Shown here: piece after piece, positions 57,281 through 64,000 of the stretch
Layout: the number at the start of each line of letters is the position of its first letter
Position numbering within the stretch: the first letter of the stretch is position 1
Made by a program: the position numbers and the translations under genes
Notes under the pieces: generated by a model
Told to the model about the DNA's origin: nothing
The model's input: the letters and a program-made list of their open reading frames with translations, nothing else
The model's database searches: none
DNA from: Actinomycetes bacterium
GTDB lineage: Bacteria; Actinomycetota; Acidimicrobiia; Acidimicrobiales; Ilumatobacteraceae
Assembly (NCBI GenBank): GCA_025358125.1
Contig: JANYKS010000065.1
Coordinates: 1 to 64,000, forward strand
Length of the DNA: 64,000 bases
Reading direction: 5' to 3'

Positions 57281-58087
57281 CTACTCCCCGAGAATTCGTG
57301 CCTGCAGCTTGCGCATGCCGGCCAGCCAGCGGTCGTAGTCGGCGACCTTGCGCCCCCAGTAGGTCAGCACCTCGGGATGGGGAGCGATCAGGAACGTCTC
57401 TGCCTCGATCACGGCGAGCGTGATGTCGGCGACCTCCGCCGGCTCGAGCACGGCCCCCGCCGAGCGAACGACGCTGCTCGCCGGGCCGGCGCCGGGCGCG
57501 TCACCTTGATTGAGCATGTTGGTGTTGACCCCCTGTGGGCACAGGCAGCTGACCCGAATGCCCCGCGATCCGTAGGTGAGGCTCAACCATTCGGCAAAAG
57601 CGACCGCCGCGTGCTTGGTCATGCTGTACGGCGCCGAACCGATCTGTGAGAGCAGCCCGGCGGCCGACGCGGTCGAGCAGAAATAGCCCTCGCCGCGACT
57701 GAGCCATGTCGGCAGAAGATGTTTGGCAGCCCAACGATGGGCATGGACGTTGATGTCGAACGCCAAGTTCCATGCGTCCTCGGTGGTCTCGAGGTCGGTG
57801 CCGATCCCGACGCCGGCGTTGGCAAAGAAGAGGTCGACGGTGCCGAACGTGGCCTCGGCCGCACGGATGAGATCAACGTTTCCCTGCTCGGAGCCGATGT
57901 CGGCGCGGACGCCGCACGCCGAATCCGGGCGCTGGTGATTCAATTCGGCTGCCACCCGGCGCGCGCCGTCGCTGTCGAGGTCGGCTACTACGACGTTCGC
58001 TCCGGCGCGATGAAACCGTTGGGCCAGCCCACGGCCGATGCCGTTGGCTCCGCCCGTGATCACTGCATGTTTGCCAGAGAGATCCAT
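57281..58087 (-). CDS. Short-chain dehydrogenase/reductase
   Basis: A 268-residue classical SDR with the NAD(P)-binding T-G-G-A-N-G-I-G (residues 11-18), F-A-N-A-G-V-G, a catalytic serine in C-S-T-A-S-A and Y-S-M-T-K (Tyr and Lys). A C-terminal extension follows the core, as in several actinobacterial SDRs of lipid metabolism. Substrate unknown. TACCAT ends 7 bases before the ATG on the minus strand, which suggests a leaderless transcript. It is followed by the 89-residue gene. Confidence 0.87.
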   Translation of the reverse strand: MDLSGKHAVITGGANGIGRGLAQRFHRAGANVVVADLDSDGARRVAAELNHQRPDSACGVRADIGSEQGNVDLIRAAEATFGTVDLFFANAGVGIGTDLETTEDAWNLAFDINVHAHRWAAKHLLPTWLSRGEGYFCSTASAAGLLSQIGSAPYSMTKHAAVAFAEWLSLTYGSRGIRVSCLCPQGVNTNMLNQGDAPGAGPASSVVRSAGAVLEPAEVADITLAVIEAETFLIAPHPEVLTYWGRKVADYDRWLAGMRKLQARILGE

Positions 58088-58094
58088 GCCCGAG

Positions 58095-58100
58095 ATGGTA
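58095..58100 (-). promoter_or_regulatory. Leaderless -10 (TACCAT) of the SDR gene
   Basis: TACCAT on the minus strand ends 7 bases before ATG 58087. Confidence 0.5.
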
Positions 58101-58239
58101 GGCGCCGGCGGCGTCGCAGTGTCGACGATCCAGCCGACAACGTCAAGATTTCAGGTCCTGTGACATGTTCGAGTTGATAGTCGGAATCGAAACGAAGTGT
58201 GAACGGTTACCATGCACTGTCAACGGTCGTCACGCGGGT

Positions 58240-58245
58240 TACGGT
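58240..58245 (+). promoter_or_regulatory. Leaderless -10 (TACGGT) of a leader peptide
   Basis: TACGGT ends 7 bases before a GTG at 58253 that opens a 16-codon reading frame. Confidence 0.4.
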
Positions 58246-58252
58246 GGCGATC

Positions 58253-58303
58253 GTGACGAACGAGACCAACCCATTGCACCAACTCAGGAGGAGCATTCGA
58301 TGA
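58253..58303 (+). CDS. Putative 16-codon leader peptide
   Basis: A GTG at 58253, placed exactly where a leaderless start would be, opens 16 codons reading V-T-N-E-T-N-P-L-H-Q-L-R-R-S-I-R and stops at TGA 58301-58303. That stop overlaps the ATG (58300) of the next gene as ATGA. It may be a translational-coupling leader or an attenuation peptide. Evidence is geometric only; no homology is claimed. Confidence 0.35.
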   Translation: MTNETNPLHQLRRSIR

Positions 58304-58467
58304 CCGACATGAACGAGGCAGTGATTACTGAAGCCTTGGCAGTCATCGACAAAGCGCTGGCTGAGATGTTGCGCCGCGAACTCGTCTCCTCCGGCGAAGT
58401 CGCCGACCTGCTGTTGGACGTGCGCACGCTGCTCACCCACCCGGCTCCGGCTGCCGCAGCACTCTGA
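58300..58467 (+). CDS. 55-residue microprotein, unknown
   Basis: A short helical protein (E-A-V-I-T-E-A-L-A-V-I-D-K-A-L-A) with a hydrophobic-acidic amphipathic pattern and an Ala/Pro end. AGGAGGAG (58286-58293) lies 6 bases before the ATG, a perfect ribosome-binding site in a window where many genes have none. The start overlaps the leader peptide stop. No family is recognised. It might be a small regulatory or assembly protein. Confidence 0.55.
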   Translation: MTDMNEAVITEALAVIDKALAEMLRRELVSSGEVADLLLDVRTLLTHPAPAAAAL

Positions 58468-58498
58468 TCCGCAGGGCGGCTACAACTCGGTAGGGCGC

Positions 58499-59884
58499 CT
58501 ACAGCGCCAACAAGTCGTCGAACGCGCCGACCAGGCAGGTGCGCAACAGTTGGGGCTCGGCCACAGCAGCCGAGTCGATGTTGACACCCATGTCGAGGCT
58601 GCCGAAATAGCTGAGTAGCGTCAGGTTGAAAGCCACCCCACCGAGCGGGCCGACCGGATAGTTCTCCAGCAGCTGTGCTCCGGCGACGTACATCGCAACG
58701 GGTGCGCCGCGCACGTTGCTCGTCGCGAAGTCGATGGTCTGTCCCTGGGTGCGAGCGAGGCGGGTCACCAGCGAGGTCGGCAGCGTAGACGCGACCGCAG
58801 CGAGGGTTTCCAGTGACGCCGAGCCGCTGCCACCACGGGCAGTCTGGGCAGCCTCGTTGATCTGAGTAAACCGATCGGCGATCGACATCTCGCCCGTGGG
58901 AATCAGCATCCGCACGAGCGAGAACGCGTTCGCTCCTGAGGATGCACTGCGCGTGCTGATCGCCATCGAGGAACGGAGGAACTCGACCGGCGCGCCCATC
59001 TTGAGGTGATACCTGCTTGCCGCTTCGGCCGCCACGGTGAGGAAGGCCGTGTTCAGTTTGCCGCCGAGCTTGGTGGCGACGGCGCGTGTCTCGGCGTAGG
59101 GCGCGCGGAGCACCTCGATCCGGCGCCTGAGCGAGCGCTCGGTCCACAGCGGGGATTTCGCCTGATCGACGTCGCTCAGTTGGCTGATGACACTGCGAAT
59201 GGTCTCGGCGGCGGCCGTGCCGGCCCCCGGAATGTGCCGGGGATCCGAGATCAGCTCACGCGCTTGGCGGAGCACGCCGAGCGGCATCCGCAAGCTCGCG
59301 GTGACGAGATCGCGCAGGATCTCACTTCCCGACAACGACGAGTGCTCGGCCGCCGCGGCGAAGGCTTGAGGATCGATCGGGGCCGGCTCTGGGGTATCAG
59401 CCGCGAAGTCCAAGAACGCCAGGCTGAGCTTGACCATCCCCTCGCCATCAGCGATGGTGTGATGGAGCTTTTCGACCAGAGCGCACTGGCCGCCGCGTAG
59501 GCCCTCGACCACGTAGAACGTCCACAGCGGACGGGCGCGATCGAACGGATCGGCCATGATCAGGCTGGCGAGATCGAGCAGTTGACGGATGGTGCCCGGC
59601 TTGGGCACAGCGATGTGACGGACATGATGGTGGATGTCGAAGGTGCTGTCGTCGACCCATGTCGGCGGGCCGAGATTGGCCGGCGCCGACTGCACCCGCT
59701 GGCGCAGCCGGGGAACAGCGAGCGTGGCGCGCTCCATCCGTCGCAGGAACCGCTTCATGTCGGGCAACTTGTCGAGAATCGTCACGTTGGCGAAGGTGGA
59801 CGACAGATGAGGATCCTTCTCCATCCGCCACATCAGACCCTCGGCATCGGACATCTTGGTATCGAACGCTGGAAGGTCGGCCAT
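58499..59884 (-). CDS. Wax ester synthase / diacylglycerol acyltransferase (WS/DGAT)
   Basis: A 461-residue WS/DGAT-family acyltransferase with the catalytic L-H-H-T-I-A-D-G-E-G (H-H-x-x-x-D-G), W-T-F-Y-V-V-E-G, the A-T-S-N-V-R-G region and the G-P-L-G-G-V-A-F-N-L segment near the C-terminus. It makes wax esters or triacylglycerols from acyl-CoA for storage. It may relate to the SCP-x, LLM and thioesterase genes, but they are scattered. TAGCTT lies 9 bases before the ATG on the minus strand. Confidence 0.9.
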   Translation of the reverse strand: MADLPAFDTKMSDAEGLMWRMEKDPHLSSTFANVTILDKLPDMKRFLRRMERATLAVPRLRQRVQSAPANLGPPTWVDDSTFDIHHHVRHIAVPKPGTIRQLLDLASLIMADPFDRARPLWTFYVVEGLRGGQCALVEKLHHTIADGEGMVKLSLAFLDFAADTPEPAPIDPQAFAAAAEHSSLSGSEILRDLVTASLRMPLGVLRQARELISDPRHIPGAGTAAAETIRSVISQLSDVDQAKSPLWTERSLRRRIEVLRAPYAETRAVATKLGGKLNTAFLTVAAEAASRYHLKMGAPVEFLRSSMAISTRSASSGANAFSLVRMLIPTGEMSIADRFTQINEAAQTARGGSGSASLETLAAVASTLPTSLVTRLARTQGQTIDFATSNVRGAPVAMYVAGAQLLENYPVGPLGGVAFNLTLLSYFGSLDMGVNIDSAAVAEPQLLRTCLVGAFDDLLAL

Positions 59885-59943
59885 ACGGCGACCAAGCTAC
59901 GCCACGGCCGAGGCTACGTCCTGACCGCGCCCTGATCGCGTGG

Positions 59944-60522
59944 CTAACGGCTGCGACGAGAGGCGGCCGCGATGACGCGTTTGGCGACCGCACCGAGGCC
60001 GAGCCCGAGCGCGGCTCCGCCGACGACATCGCTGGCATGATGGATCCGGACGTACACGCGACTGACGGCGACGATGGCTGCCGTAGCGAACCAGACGGGC
60101 GCGGTGCGTCGCCCGGCCCACGCCGTCAGCAGGGTGGCCGCGAGGAACGCCGACGACGCGTGCCCGCTGGGGAAGCTGCTCGTGCTCGGTCGGCGGATGT
60201 CGAAGCGGTCATCGCCCGTCTCGGTCGGGCGGATTCGCCCGAACAGCCGTTTGACCCCCTGATTGACGACGAGGCTCTCGACGCCGAGCACAGCTGACAG
60301 CAGAATGGCCTGATCGGCGCGTTGATCGCTGGTGAGTCCGCGAGCGAGGCCGATGATGTGCCAGATGACGCTGAAATCGCCGAGATGACTCGCGTTCGTG
60401 AACAGCGCGTCGGCGACCGGATTGCCGCGCAGTTGCTCGAGCTGATCATCGGCCCAAGCGTCGAAGTGGGCTGCTCGCCGGCCAACTCGATCGTGGCCGG
60501 GCTGATCGTGGCCGTTGGTCAT
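59944..60522 (-). CDS. PAP2 superfamily phosphatase
   Basis: A 192-residue membrane phosphatase with the three motifs: K-R-L-F-G-R-I-R-P, F-P-S-G-H-A-S-S and S-R-V-Y-V-R-I-H-H-A-S-D. It removes phosphate from a lipid or polyprenyl phosphate (for example phosphatidate or undecaprenyl pyrophosphate). The ATG at 60522 overlaps the RecB-like gene stop by four bases, so they are coupled. Its relation to storage-lipid synthesis by the adjacent WS/DGAT gene, where a phosphatidate phosphatase would fit, is inferred. Confidence 0.87.
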   Translation of the reverse strand: MTNGHDQPGHDRVGRRAAHFDAWADDQLEQLRGNPVADALFTNASHLGDFSVIWHIIGLARGLTSDQRADQAILLSAVLGVESLVVNQGVKRLFGRIRPTETGDDRFDIRRPSTSSFPSGHASSAFLAATLLTAWAGRRTAPVWFATAAIVAVSRVYVRIHHASDVVGGAALGLGLGAVAKRVIAAASRRSR

Positions 60523-61340
60523 CCGGCGACAACGGCAGCGAAAGAACGCGTCGCTTCGACCGTGGCCAACTCGGGCGTACCACCGAAGGCCGGGCACCAT
60601 TGCTTGAATGCGCACCCGCCGCACAACGTGCTCGGACGCGGTTTGAAGTCACCCGTCTGGCAGGCCTTCTCGATGGCCTTCCACACCGCGGTGGTGCGGG
60701 TCGTGATGAAGCGCACCGATTGGGCCGACGGCGTGGCTTCGATCACCTCGCCGGTCTTGAGATACATCAGGCGGATCCTGGCCGGCCGTCGACCGAACAA
60801 CGCTTCGCACAAGAACGAGTAGAAATGCACCCCGGCGAGGCGACCCTGTTCGTAATTGGCGCTCGGCGCCCGGCCGGTCTTGTAGTCGGTGACGATGAGC
60901 TGGCCCTCGGGATCGAGTTCGAGCCGATCGATGATTCCGCGCAGGCTGAGTTCGCCGGCGGGAGCCTCGAGCCGGAGCTCGAGCCCGATGTCGCGCACCG
61001 ATTTCGGATCTTCCATCCGAAGATACGAATCAACGAGGTCGGCCGCCTCGCTGAAGAAAACCGCCGCCTGGGCCTCGCTGAGATGCAGGTTCGTGAAGTC
61101 CGGATCGGCGCGGTACTCGACGATCGCGGTGGCGAGCGAAGTCGCTGCTGCCTCAGCGGAGCGTTCGTTCTGTGCCAGCATGAACAACAATTCGAGCGCG
61201 CGATGCACGAGCGAGCCGCGGGTGGCGGGGATGCTCGGGGGCTCGGGCAGTTTCTCGATACTGGCGAAGCGGAAGGCCATCGGACAGGACAGAAATGACT
61301 CGACCCGGCTCGGCGACAGGCTGGTGGGAACCGGGAACAT
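60519..61340 (-). CDS. RecB-family PD-(D/E)XK nuclease with Fe-S cysteines
   Basis: A 273-residue nuclease: L-R-G-I-I-D-R (acidic metal ligand) and V-T-D-Y-K-T-G (D-x-K core). Four cysteines, one in S-F-L-S-C-P near residue 19 and three in C-G-G-C-A-F-K-Q-W-C-P near the C-terminus, match the [4Fe-4S]-type Cas4/AddB nuclease layout. It probably acts in DNA end processing; there is no CRISPR or helicase partner here. ATG 61340 is supported by TACGAT ending 6 bases upstream, whereas the longer reading has no homology. Confidence 0.85.
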   Translation of the reverse strand: MFPVPTSLSPSRVESFLSCPMAFRFASIEKLPEPPSIPATRGSLVHRALELLFMLAQNERSAEAAATSLATAIVEYRADPDFTNLHLSEAQAAVFFSEAADLVDSYLRMEDPKSVRDIGLELRLEAPAGELSLRGIIDRLELDPEGQLIVTDYKTGRAPSANYEQGRLAGVHFYSFLCEALFGRRPARIRLMYLKTGEVIEATPSAQSVRFITTRTTAVWKAIEKACQTGDFKPRPSTLCGGCAFKQWCPAFGGTPELATVEATRSFAAVVAG

Positions 61341-61346
61341 GCCACC

Positions 61347-61352
61347 ATCGTA
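61347..61352 (-). promoter_or_regulatory. Leaderless -10 (TACGAT) of the RecB-like nuclease
   Basis: TACGAT on the minus strand ends 6 bases before ATG 61340. Confidence 0.5.
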
Positions 61353-61377
61353 AGCAAGGCGTGTGACAACGTTGGCC

Positions 61378-61860
61378 ATGAGCGAAGTTGTTCCCCCCGG
61401 CGGCGAGCGCCCGCTCGACGACGAGCCGTGGCCGACCACCTCGGCCAGCCCGGCGCCGGAGGGCAGGCTGCCCGCCGTACCCGATGAGGTGCCGCCCGAA
61501 ATGGCGCCACCGCCGGACTGGCGGCGGATGGTCGAGCCGGTAGCCGAAGTACCGCCCGGCTACCTGGCACCCGGCGCGAAATCGGCGCTCTCGGCGATCC
61601 GTCGCGATGATTGGGGCCTTGCCGCGTGCATCGTCGGCGCGCTCGGGCTCGCTCAGCTCGCGCTCACTCTGGCGCCGTTCGTCTCGGTACTCGCTCTTGC
61701 GCTCGCGCTGTCCGGGCGACGTGCCGCGCGCCTCGATCCGGATGCCGTTCGGTCGCAGATCCTCTCGTCGATCGGCCTGATCGCCGGTGCCGCCGGTGTC
61801 GTGCTCGGTATTGCCCTCGTGCTGCGTGGCGGCTCATTCGCCGGAGTCGTCCAACTCTAG
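61378..61860 (+). CDS. Small membrane protein with Pro-rich N-terminus, unknown
   Basis: A 160-residue protein with a Pro/Glu-rich cytoplasmic N-terminus (1-~75) and two or three hydrophobic helices (about 83-115 and 133-152). No family is recognised; the layout is like DUF4190-type proteins. ATG 61378 is used; a GTG at 61363 is an alternative, 6 bases after TAAGCA. It is divergent from the nuclease and overlaps the convergent hydrolase by four bases. Confidence 0.6.
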   Translation: MSEVVPPGGERPLDDEPWPTTSASPAPEGRLPAVPDEVPPEMAPPPDWRRMVEPVAEVPPGYLAPGAKSALSAIRRDDWGLAACIVGALGLAQLALTLAPFVSVLALALALSGRRAARLDPDAVRSQILSSIGLIAGAAGVVLGIALVLRGGSFAGVVQL

Positions 61861-62738
61861 ATGAGCGAGAAATTCGCAGCGGCGTCTGCGATCAACGCCG
61901 CGATTTCGCCCGGCGACTGCATCGGACCGAAGTGGCCGAGATGATCGAGTTGGATATAGCGCGCTCCGGGGATCCGCTCCGCAAGGGACGCCGCGCCGGC
62001 CGACGGCTGGCCGTCTTGCGGCCGGCCGCACAGCAGCCAGACCGGCACGCTGATATCGACGAGACGCTCCCAGGTGTCGTGATCGCTGGCCGCTTCGAAC
62101 GTGCGCGCCTCGTGTTCCGGGCTGCACTTGAGGTGGACGAGCCGATCGTCGCCGACGGCGAAGCCACCGCGGACATAGGCCTCCATGCTCTCCGGCGTGA
62201 AGATGTTCAACGGCGGCTTGGAACTGTAATTCGCGACCGCCTGCTCGAACGACGCGAACGTGCTTCGCCGCCTGCGCGCTCGCGCCGCAAGAAGGTTGCT
62301 GTCGCCGTTCACCGAGGCGAAAGCGGGCGGCATCACAATCGGTTCGTAGACGACGATTCCGGTGAACGACTCCGGCGACGAGAGCGCGGCCATGAGCAGC
62401 GCAGCCCCACCCATACTGTGGCCGACGCCGAGCACCGGACCGCCATCGTTCAGAAAGTCCGCATCGTTGCGCGAGCCCGCATCGTTCACCGAGCCCGCAT
62501 CGTTCAGCGAGTCGGCGACCGCGGCGGCATCAGCGCCGTACGTGGCCCAGTCGACGGCGCCATCCGGATCGGCGGGGGTGTCGCCGTGGCCCTTGGCGTC
62601 GTAGGCGATGTTGTGCATCGACGGCAGCCGTGCGGCGACCGGTTCCCAGCAGCGGGCGTGAAAGCCCGTTGCGTGGGCATACATGGTCGTTGGGCCGGTG
62701 CCGCCGAGGTCGTGCACCGCGATCGTTCGAATGGTCAT
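61857..62738 (-). CDS. Alpha/beta hydrolase with tandem-repeat insertion
   Basis: A 293-residue alpha/beta hydrolase with nucleophile elbow G-V-G-H-S-M-G-G and catalytic His in D-H-L-G-H-F-G-P. Just before the elbow it has four copies of a six-residue unit (x-x-N-D-A), an unusual insertion. The enzyme class is open (esterase, epoxide hydrolase or C-C hydrolase). ATG 62738 is preferred over the upstream in-frame start at 62822. It lies 4 bases after the LapA-domain gene on the same strand, so it is co-transcribed. Confidence 0.82.
   Translation of the reverse strand: MTIRTIAVHDLGGTGPTTMYAHATGFHARCWEPVAARLPSMHNIAYDAKGHGDTPADPDGAVDWATYGADAAAVADSLNDAGSVNDAGSRNDADFLNDGGPVLGVGHSMGGAALLMAALSSPESFTGIVVYEPIVMPPAFASVNGDSNLLAARARRRRSTFASFEQAVANYSSKPPLNIFTPESMEAYVRGGFAVGDDRLVHLKCSPEHEARTFEAASDHDTWERLVDISVPVWLLCGRPQDGQPSAGAASLAERIPGARYIQLDHLGHFGPMQSPGEIAALIADAAANFSLI
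62443..62514. repeat. Four tandem 18-base repeats inside the hydrolase gene
   Basis: Four imperfect 18-base units (62443-62460, 62461-62478, 62479-62496, 62497-62514) encode N-D-A-type hexapeptides in frame. Confidence 0.85.
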
Positions 62739-62742
62739 CGGC

Positions 62743-63024
62743 CTACGACTTGCGGGATCTACGGCGGCGCCACCAGATGCTGAACAGCCGGTCCAACCCG
62801 GCGCCGACGATGATCGCGACACCGATCGCGGTCCAGACCCTGCTGTTGAAGGTGAAGAACAGTAGGTGGGTCCTGGCAGGGTTGCGGTTCTGGAGGATGA
62901 AGATGACTGCGATCGCGGCGAGGACCAGGAACGCGATCAGGGACGGGCTCGGTCCCTTGGACCCGCCACGGGCCTGTTGGGGTGGCGACTCGTTGGTGTT
63001 CGGGCCGATGCTGTCGTTACTCAT
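62743..63024 (-). CDS. LapA domain (DUF1049) membrane protein
   Basis: A 93-residue protein with a flexible N-terminus (1-28), two membrane helices (about 29-45 and 63-82) and a basic R-R-R-R-S-R-K-S end. The I-A-F-L-V-L-A-A-I-A-V-I-F-I-L-Q-N segment and small size fit the LapA/DUF1049 family. LapA-domain proteins are thought to help assemble lipopolysaccharide in Gram-negatives; the actinobacterial role is unknown. It precedes the hydrolase by 4 bases. Confidence 0.75.
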   Translation of the reverse strand: MSNDSIGPNTNESPPQQARGGSKGPSPSLIAFLVLAAIAVIFILQNRNPARTHLLFFTFNSRVWTAIGVAIIVGAGLDRLFSIWWRRRRSRKS

Positions 63025-63051
63025 CCTGTACCTCCATCTGTCGAGCGGGCG

Positions 63052-63858
63052 TCAAGCGATCGCCGGAGGCCCTTCGCGCAGCCGATCCAGCGACGCCGTG
63101 ATCGGGTCGGGGCCGTGCATCGCGTCCCAGAGGCTCTCGATCCACCACGTCGCGCCGGCCTCGCACCACGCCGCGGGTGAGTGCTCCTGCCAATTTCCTT
63201 CGACGACGATGTCGTACGGGTGATCGTTCGTCGCCGCGCGGATCGCCGGCATCGCGTTGATCAATTCCGCCAGCGTGGCCTGGCGGGCCTTGCCGTCGTC
63301 GACGACCTGAGGCAGGAGACCGTCGCAGCGTAGGGCACGATCCATCGACTTGCGCGAGCCGAGAGCGCCGACGCACCACACCGGCGGATGCGGCTGCTGC
63401 ACGACGTGCTTGATCGTCGGGAAGTTGCTCGGGGTCAGGCGATAGTGGCGGCCCTCGTACGCGACCGGCTCTGCTGTCCAGAGTTTGGCCATGATCTCGA
63501 GACTTTCGTCCATCATCTCGGCGCGGGTGCGGCGGTCGCATTCGTCTCCGTAGTTGGCAAAGCCGCTGTCGAGTGCTCCGAGCCCGACCGAGAGCGTGAC
63601 GCGTCCGTTCGACAGGCGGTCGACGGTCGCGACCTGGCCGGCCAGCTCCCACGGCTTGCGTCGCGAGACCGGTGTCAGCAGCGTGCCGAGCCTGATCGTG
63701 CTCGTCCGTGTTGCGGCGGCGCCGAGGGAGACCCACGGATCCACGCCGTACGGGCCCTCCCAGACGAAAAGACCATCCCAACCCGTGGCCTCAGCTACGA
63801 CGGCCATCTCGGCGACATCGCCGGCATCACCATGAGGCACTACGAATCCGAAACGCAT
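63052..63858 (-). CDS. Luciferase-like F420-dependent oxidoreductase
   Basis: A 268-residue LLM protein that opens M-R-F-G-F-V-V-P-H-G-D and contains W-D-G-L-F-V-W-E-G, T-I-R-L-G-T-L-L-T-P and V-T-L-S-V-G-L-G-A. It is the third member of the family here. ATG 63858 is fixed by TATGTT ending 6 bases upstream on the minus strand, so an in-frame start at 63903 is rejected. Substrate unknown. Confidence 0.87.
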   Translation of the reverse strand: MRFGFVVPHGDAGDVAEMAVVAEATGWDGLFVWEGPYGVDPWVSLGAAATRTSTIRLGTLLTPVSRRKPWELAGQVATVDRLSNGRVTLSVGLGALDSGFANYGDECDRRTRAEMMDESLEIMAKLWTAEPVAYEGRHYRLTPSNFPTIKHVVQQPHPPVWCVGALGSRKSMDRALRCDGLLPQVVDDGKARQATLAELINAMPAIRAATNDHPYDIVVEGNWQEHSPAAWCEAGATWWIESLWDAMHGPDPITASLDRLREGPPAIA

Positions 63859-63864
63859 ACGCTC

Positions 63865-63870
63865 AACATA
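63865..63870 (-). promoter_or_regulatory. Leaderless -10 (TATGTT) of the LLM gene
   Basis: TATGTT on the minus strand ends 6 bases before ATG 63858. A TTGACC immediately precedes it on the same strand. Confidence 0.55.
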
Positions 63871-64000
63871 GGTCAAATACCGAACCCGTGGAATCACGTC
63901 CACTCCGCTCTGGTGGCTGCGTCGAAGGAGAGCTCCGGCGAGGCGGTTCGAGCGGCGGATGACGTGGGTCGATGAGCAGCGTGGTCGAGGGCCGAACCTT
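63871..64000. other. Right-edge stretch with no supported gene
   Basis: 130 bases of GC-rich sequence with no recognisable gene. ATG codons at 63957 and 63972 remain open to the window end and might be the beginning of a rightward gene, but too few codons are visible to say. Confidence 0.3.

Noticed and set aside
58490-58502. Small hairpin (GTAGG...CCTAC) at the WS/DGAT stop codon
   Set aside because: Only 5 base pairs with a 3-base loop; too weak to call a terminator.
60519-61340. Cas4-like nuclease as sign of a CRISPR system
   Set aside because: The Fe-S PD-(D/E)XK nuclease has no neighbouring cas gene or array and is better described as a RecB-family nuclease.
1-64000. tRNA, rRNA, CRISPR arrays, IS elements or attachment sites
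   Set aside because: Intergenic gaps are short (largest about 210 bases) and none folds like a tRNA; no transposase or repeat-spacer pattern was seen other than the HNH gene tail at the left edge.

Overview
The window is a compact, high-GC, gene-dense bacterial chromosome segment with no gap over 300 bases and no rRNA or tRNA. It looks actinobacterial, probably class Acidimicrobiia. That placement is inferred from gene content: mycothiol enzymes (Mca amidase, an MDMPI-type mycothiol-dependent isomerase), three F420-type luciferase-like oxidoreductases, a homodimeric AceE pyruvate dehydrogenase, a KimA/CeoB/CeoC/OB-fold cluster resembling the mycobacterial ceoBC locus, DUF35-thiolase pairs, a wax ester synthase, and secreted proteins with ~120-residue disulfide repeats. 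About 66 protein genes can be supported.

Layout. 1-7 kb: the tail of a DUF222/HNH endonuclease, then a surface-polysaccharide cluster (large membrane protein, DUF2304 protein, two GT2 enzymes, a methyltransferase, a coiled-coil protein and a two-domain glycosyltransferase) closed by a hairpin terminator. 7-12 kb: a secreted CAP-domain protein with three C-terminal repeats, and aceE. 12-18 kb: rnhA, an HSD10-like SDR, marR-argJ, yceI, a TIGR01777 SDR and a membrane-anchored duplicated-domain protein. 18-22 kb: potassium uptake (KimA-like carrier divergent from two TrkA/Ceo subunits, then an OB-fold protein). 22.6-27.2 kb: a lipoyl module (lpdA, E2, and a single-gene LipB-LipA fusion) followed by an M24 peptidase. 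28-38 kb: lipid/steroid-type and amide metabolism (thiolase, DUF35, D-aminoacylase, MFS exporter, amidase, thioesterase, LLM oxidoreductase). 38-43 kb: a pore-loop membrane protein and znuABC divergent from zur. 43-50 kb: rhomboid protease, DUF971, CPBP protease, a PAS-PAS-GGDEF-EAL protein, a PEBP lipoprotein, mca with a minimal SCP2 gene, a ChbG deacetylase and a nuclease. 50-64 kb: YbaK-like protein, thiolase, nudC, S9 peptidase, LLM and MDMPI proteins, SDR, a microprotein, WS/DGAT, PAP2, a RecB-like Fe-S nuclease, an alpha/beta hydrolase and another LLM oxidoreductase.

The strongest genome-scale signal is regulatory. More than twenty genes have a TANNNT-like hexamer ending 6-9 bases before the chosen start codon, which is the geometry of leaderless transcription, often in back-to-back divergent pairs only 30-55 bases apart. 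Genes in the same direction frequently overlap by 1 or 4 bases (TGATG, ATGA), so operon-wide translational coupling is likely.

The most noteworthy items are the LipB-LipA fusion behind E3 and E2, the diguanylate cyclase with a degraded EAL domain, the compact zinc regulon, a 16-codon leaderless leader peptide coupled to a 55-residue microprotein, and a 25-bp long inverted repeat between convergent genes. Nothing in the window clearly amounts to a wholly new multi-gene system.
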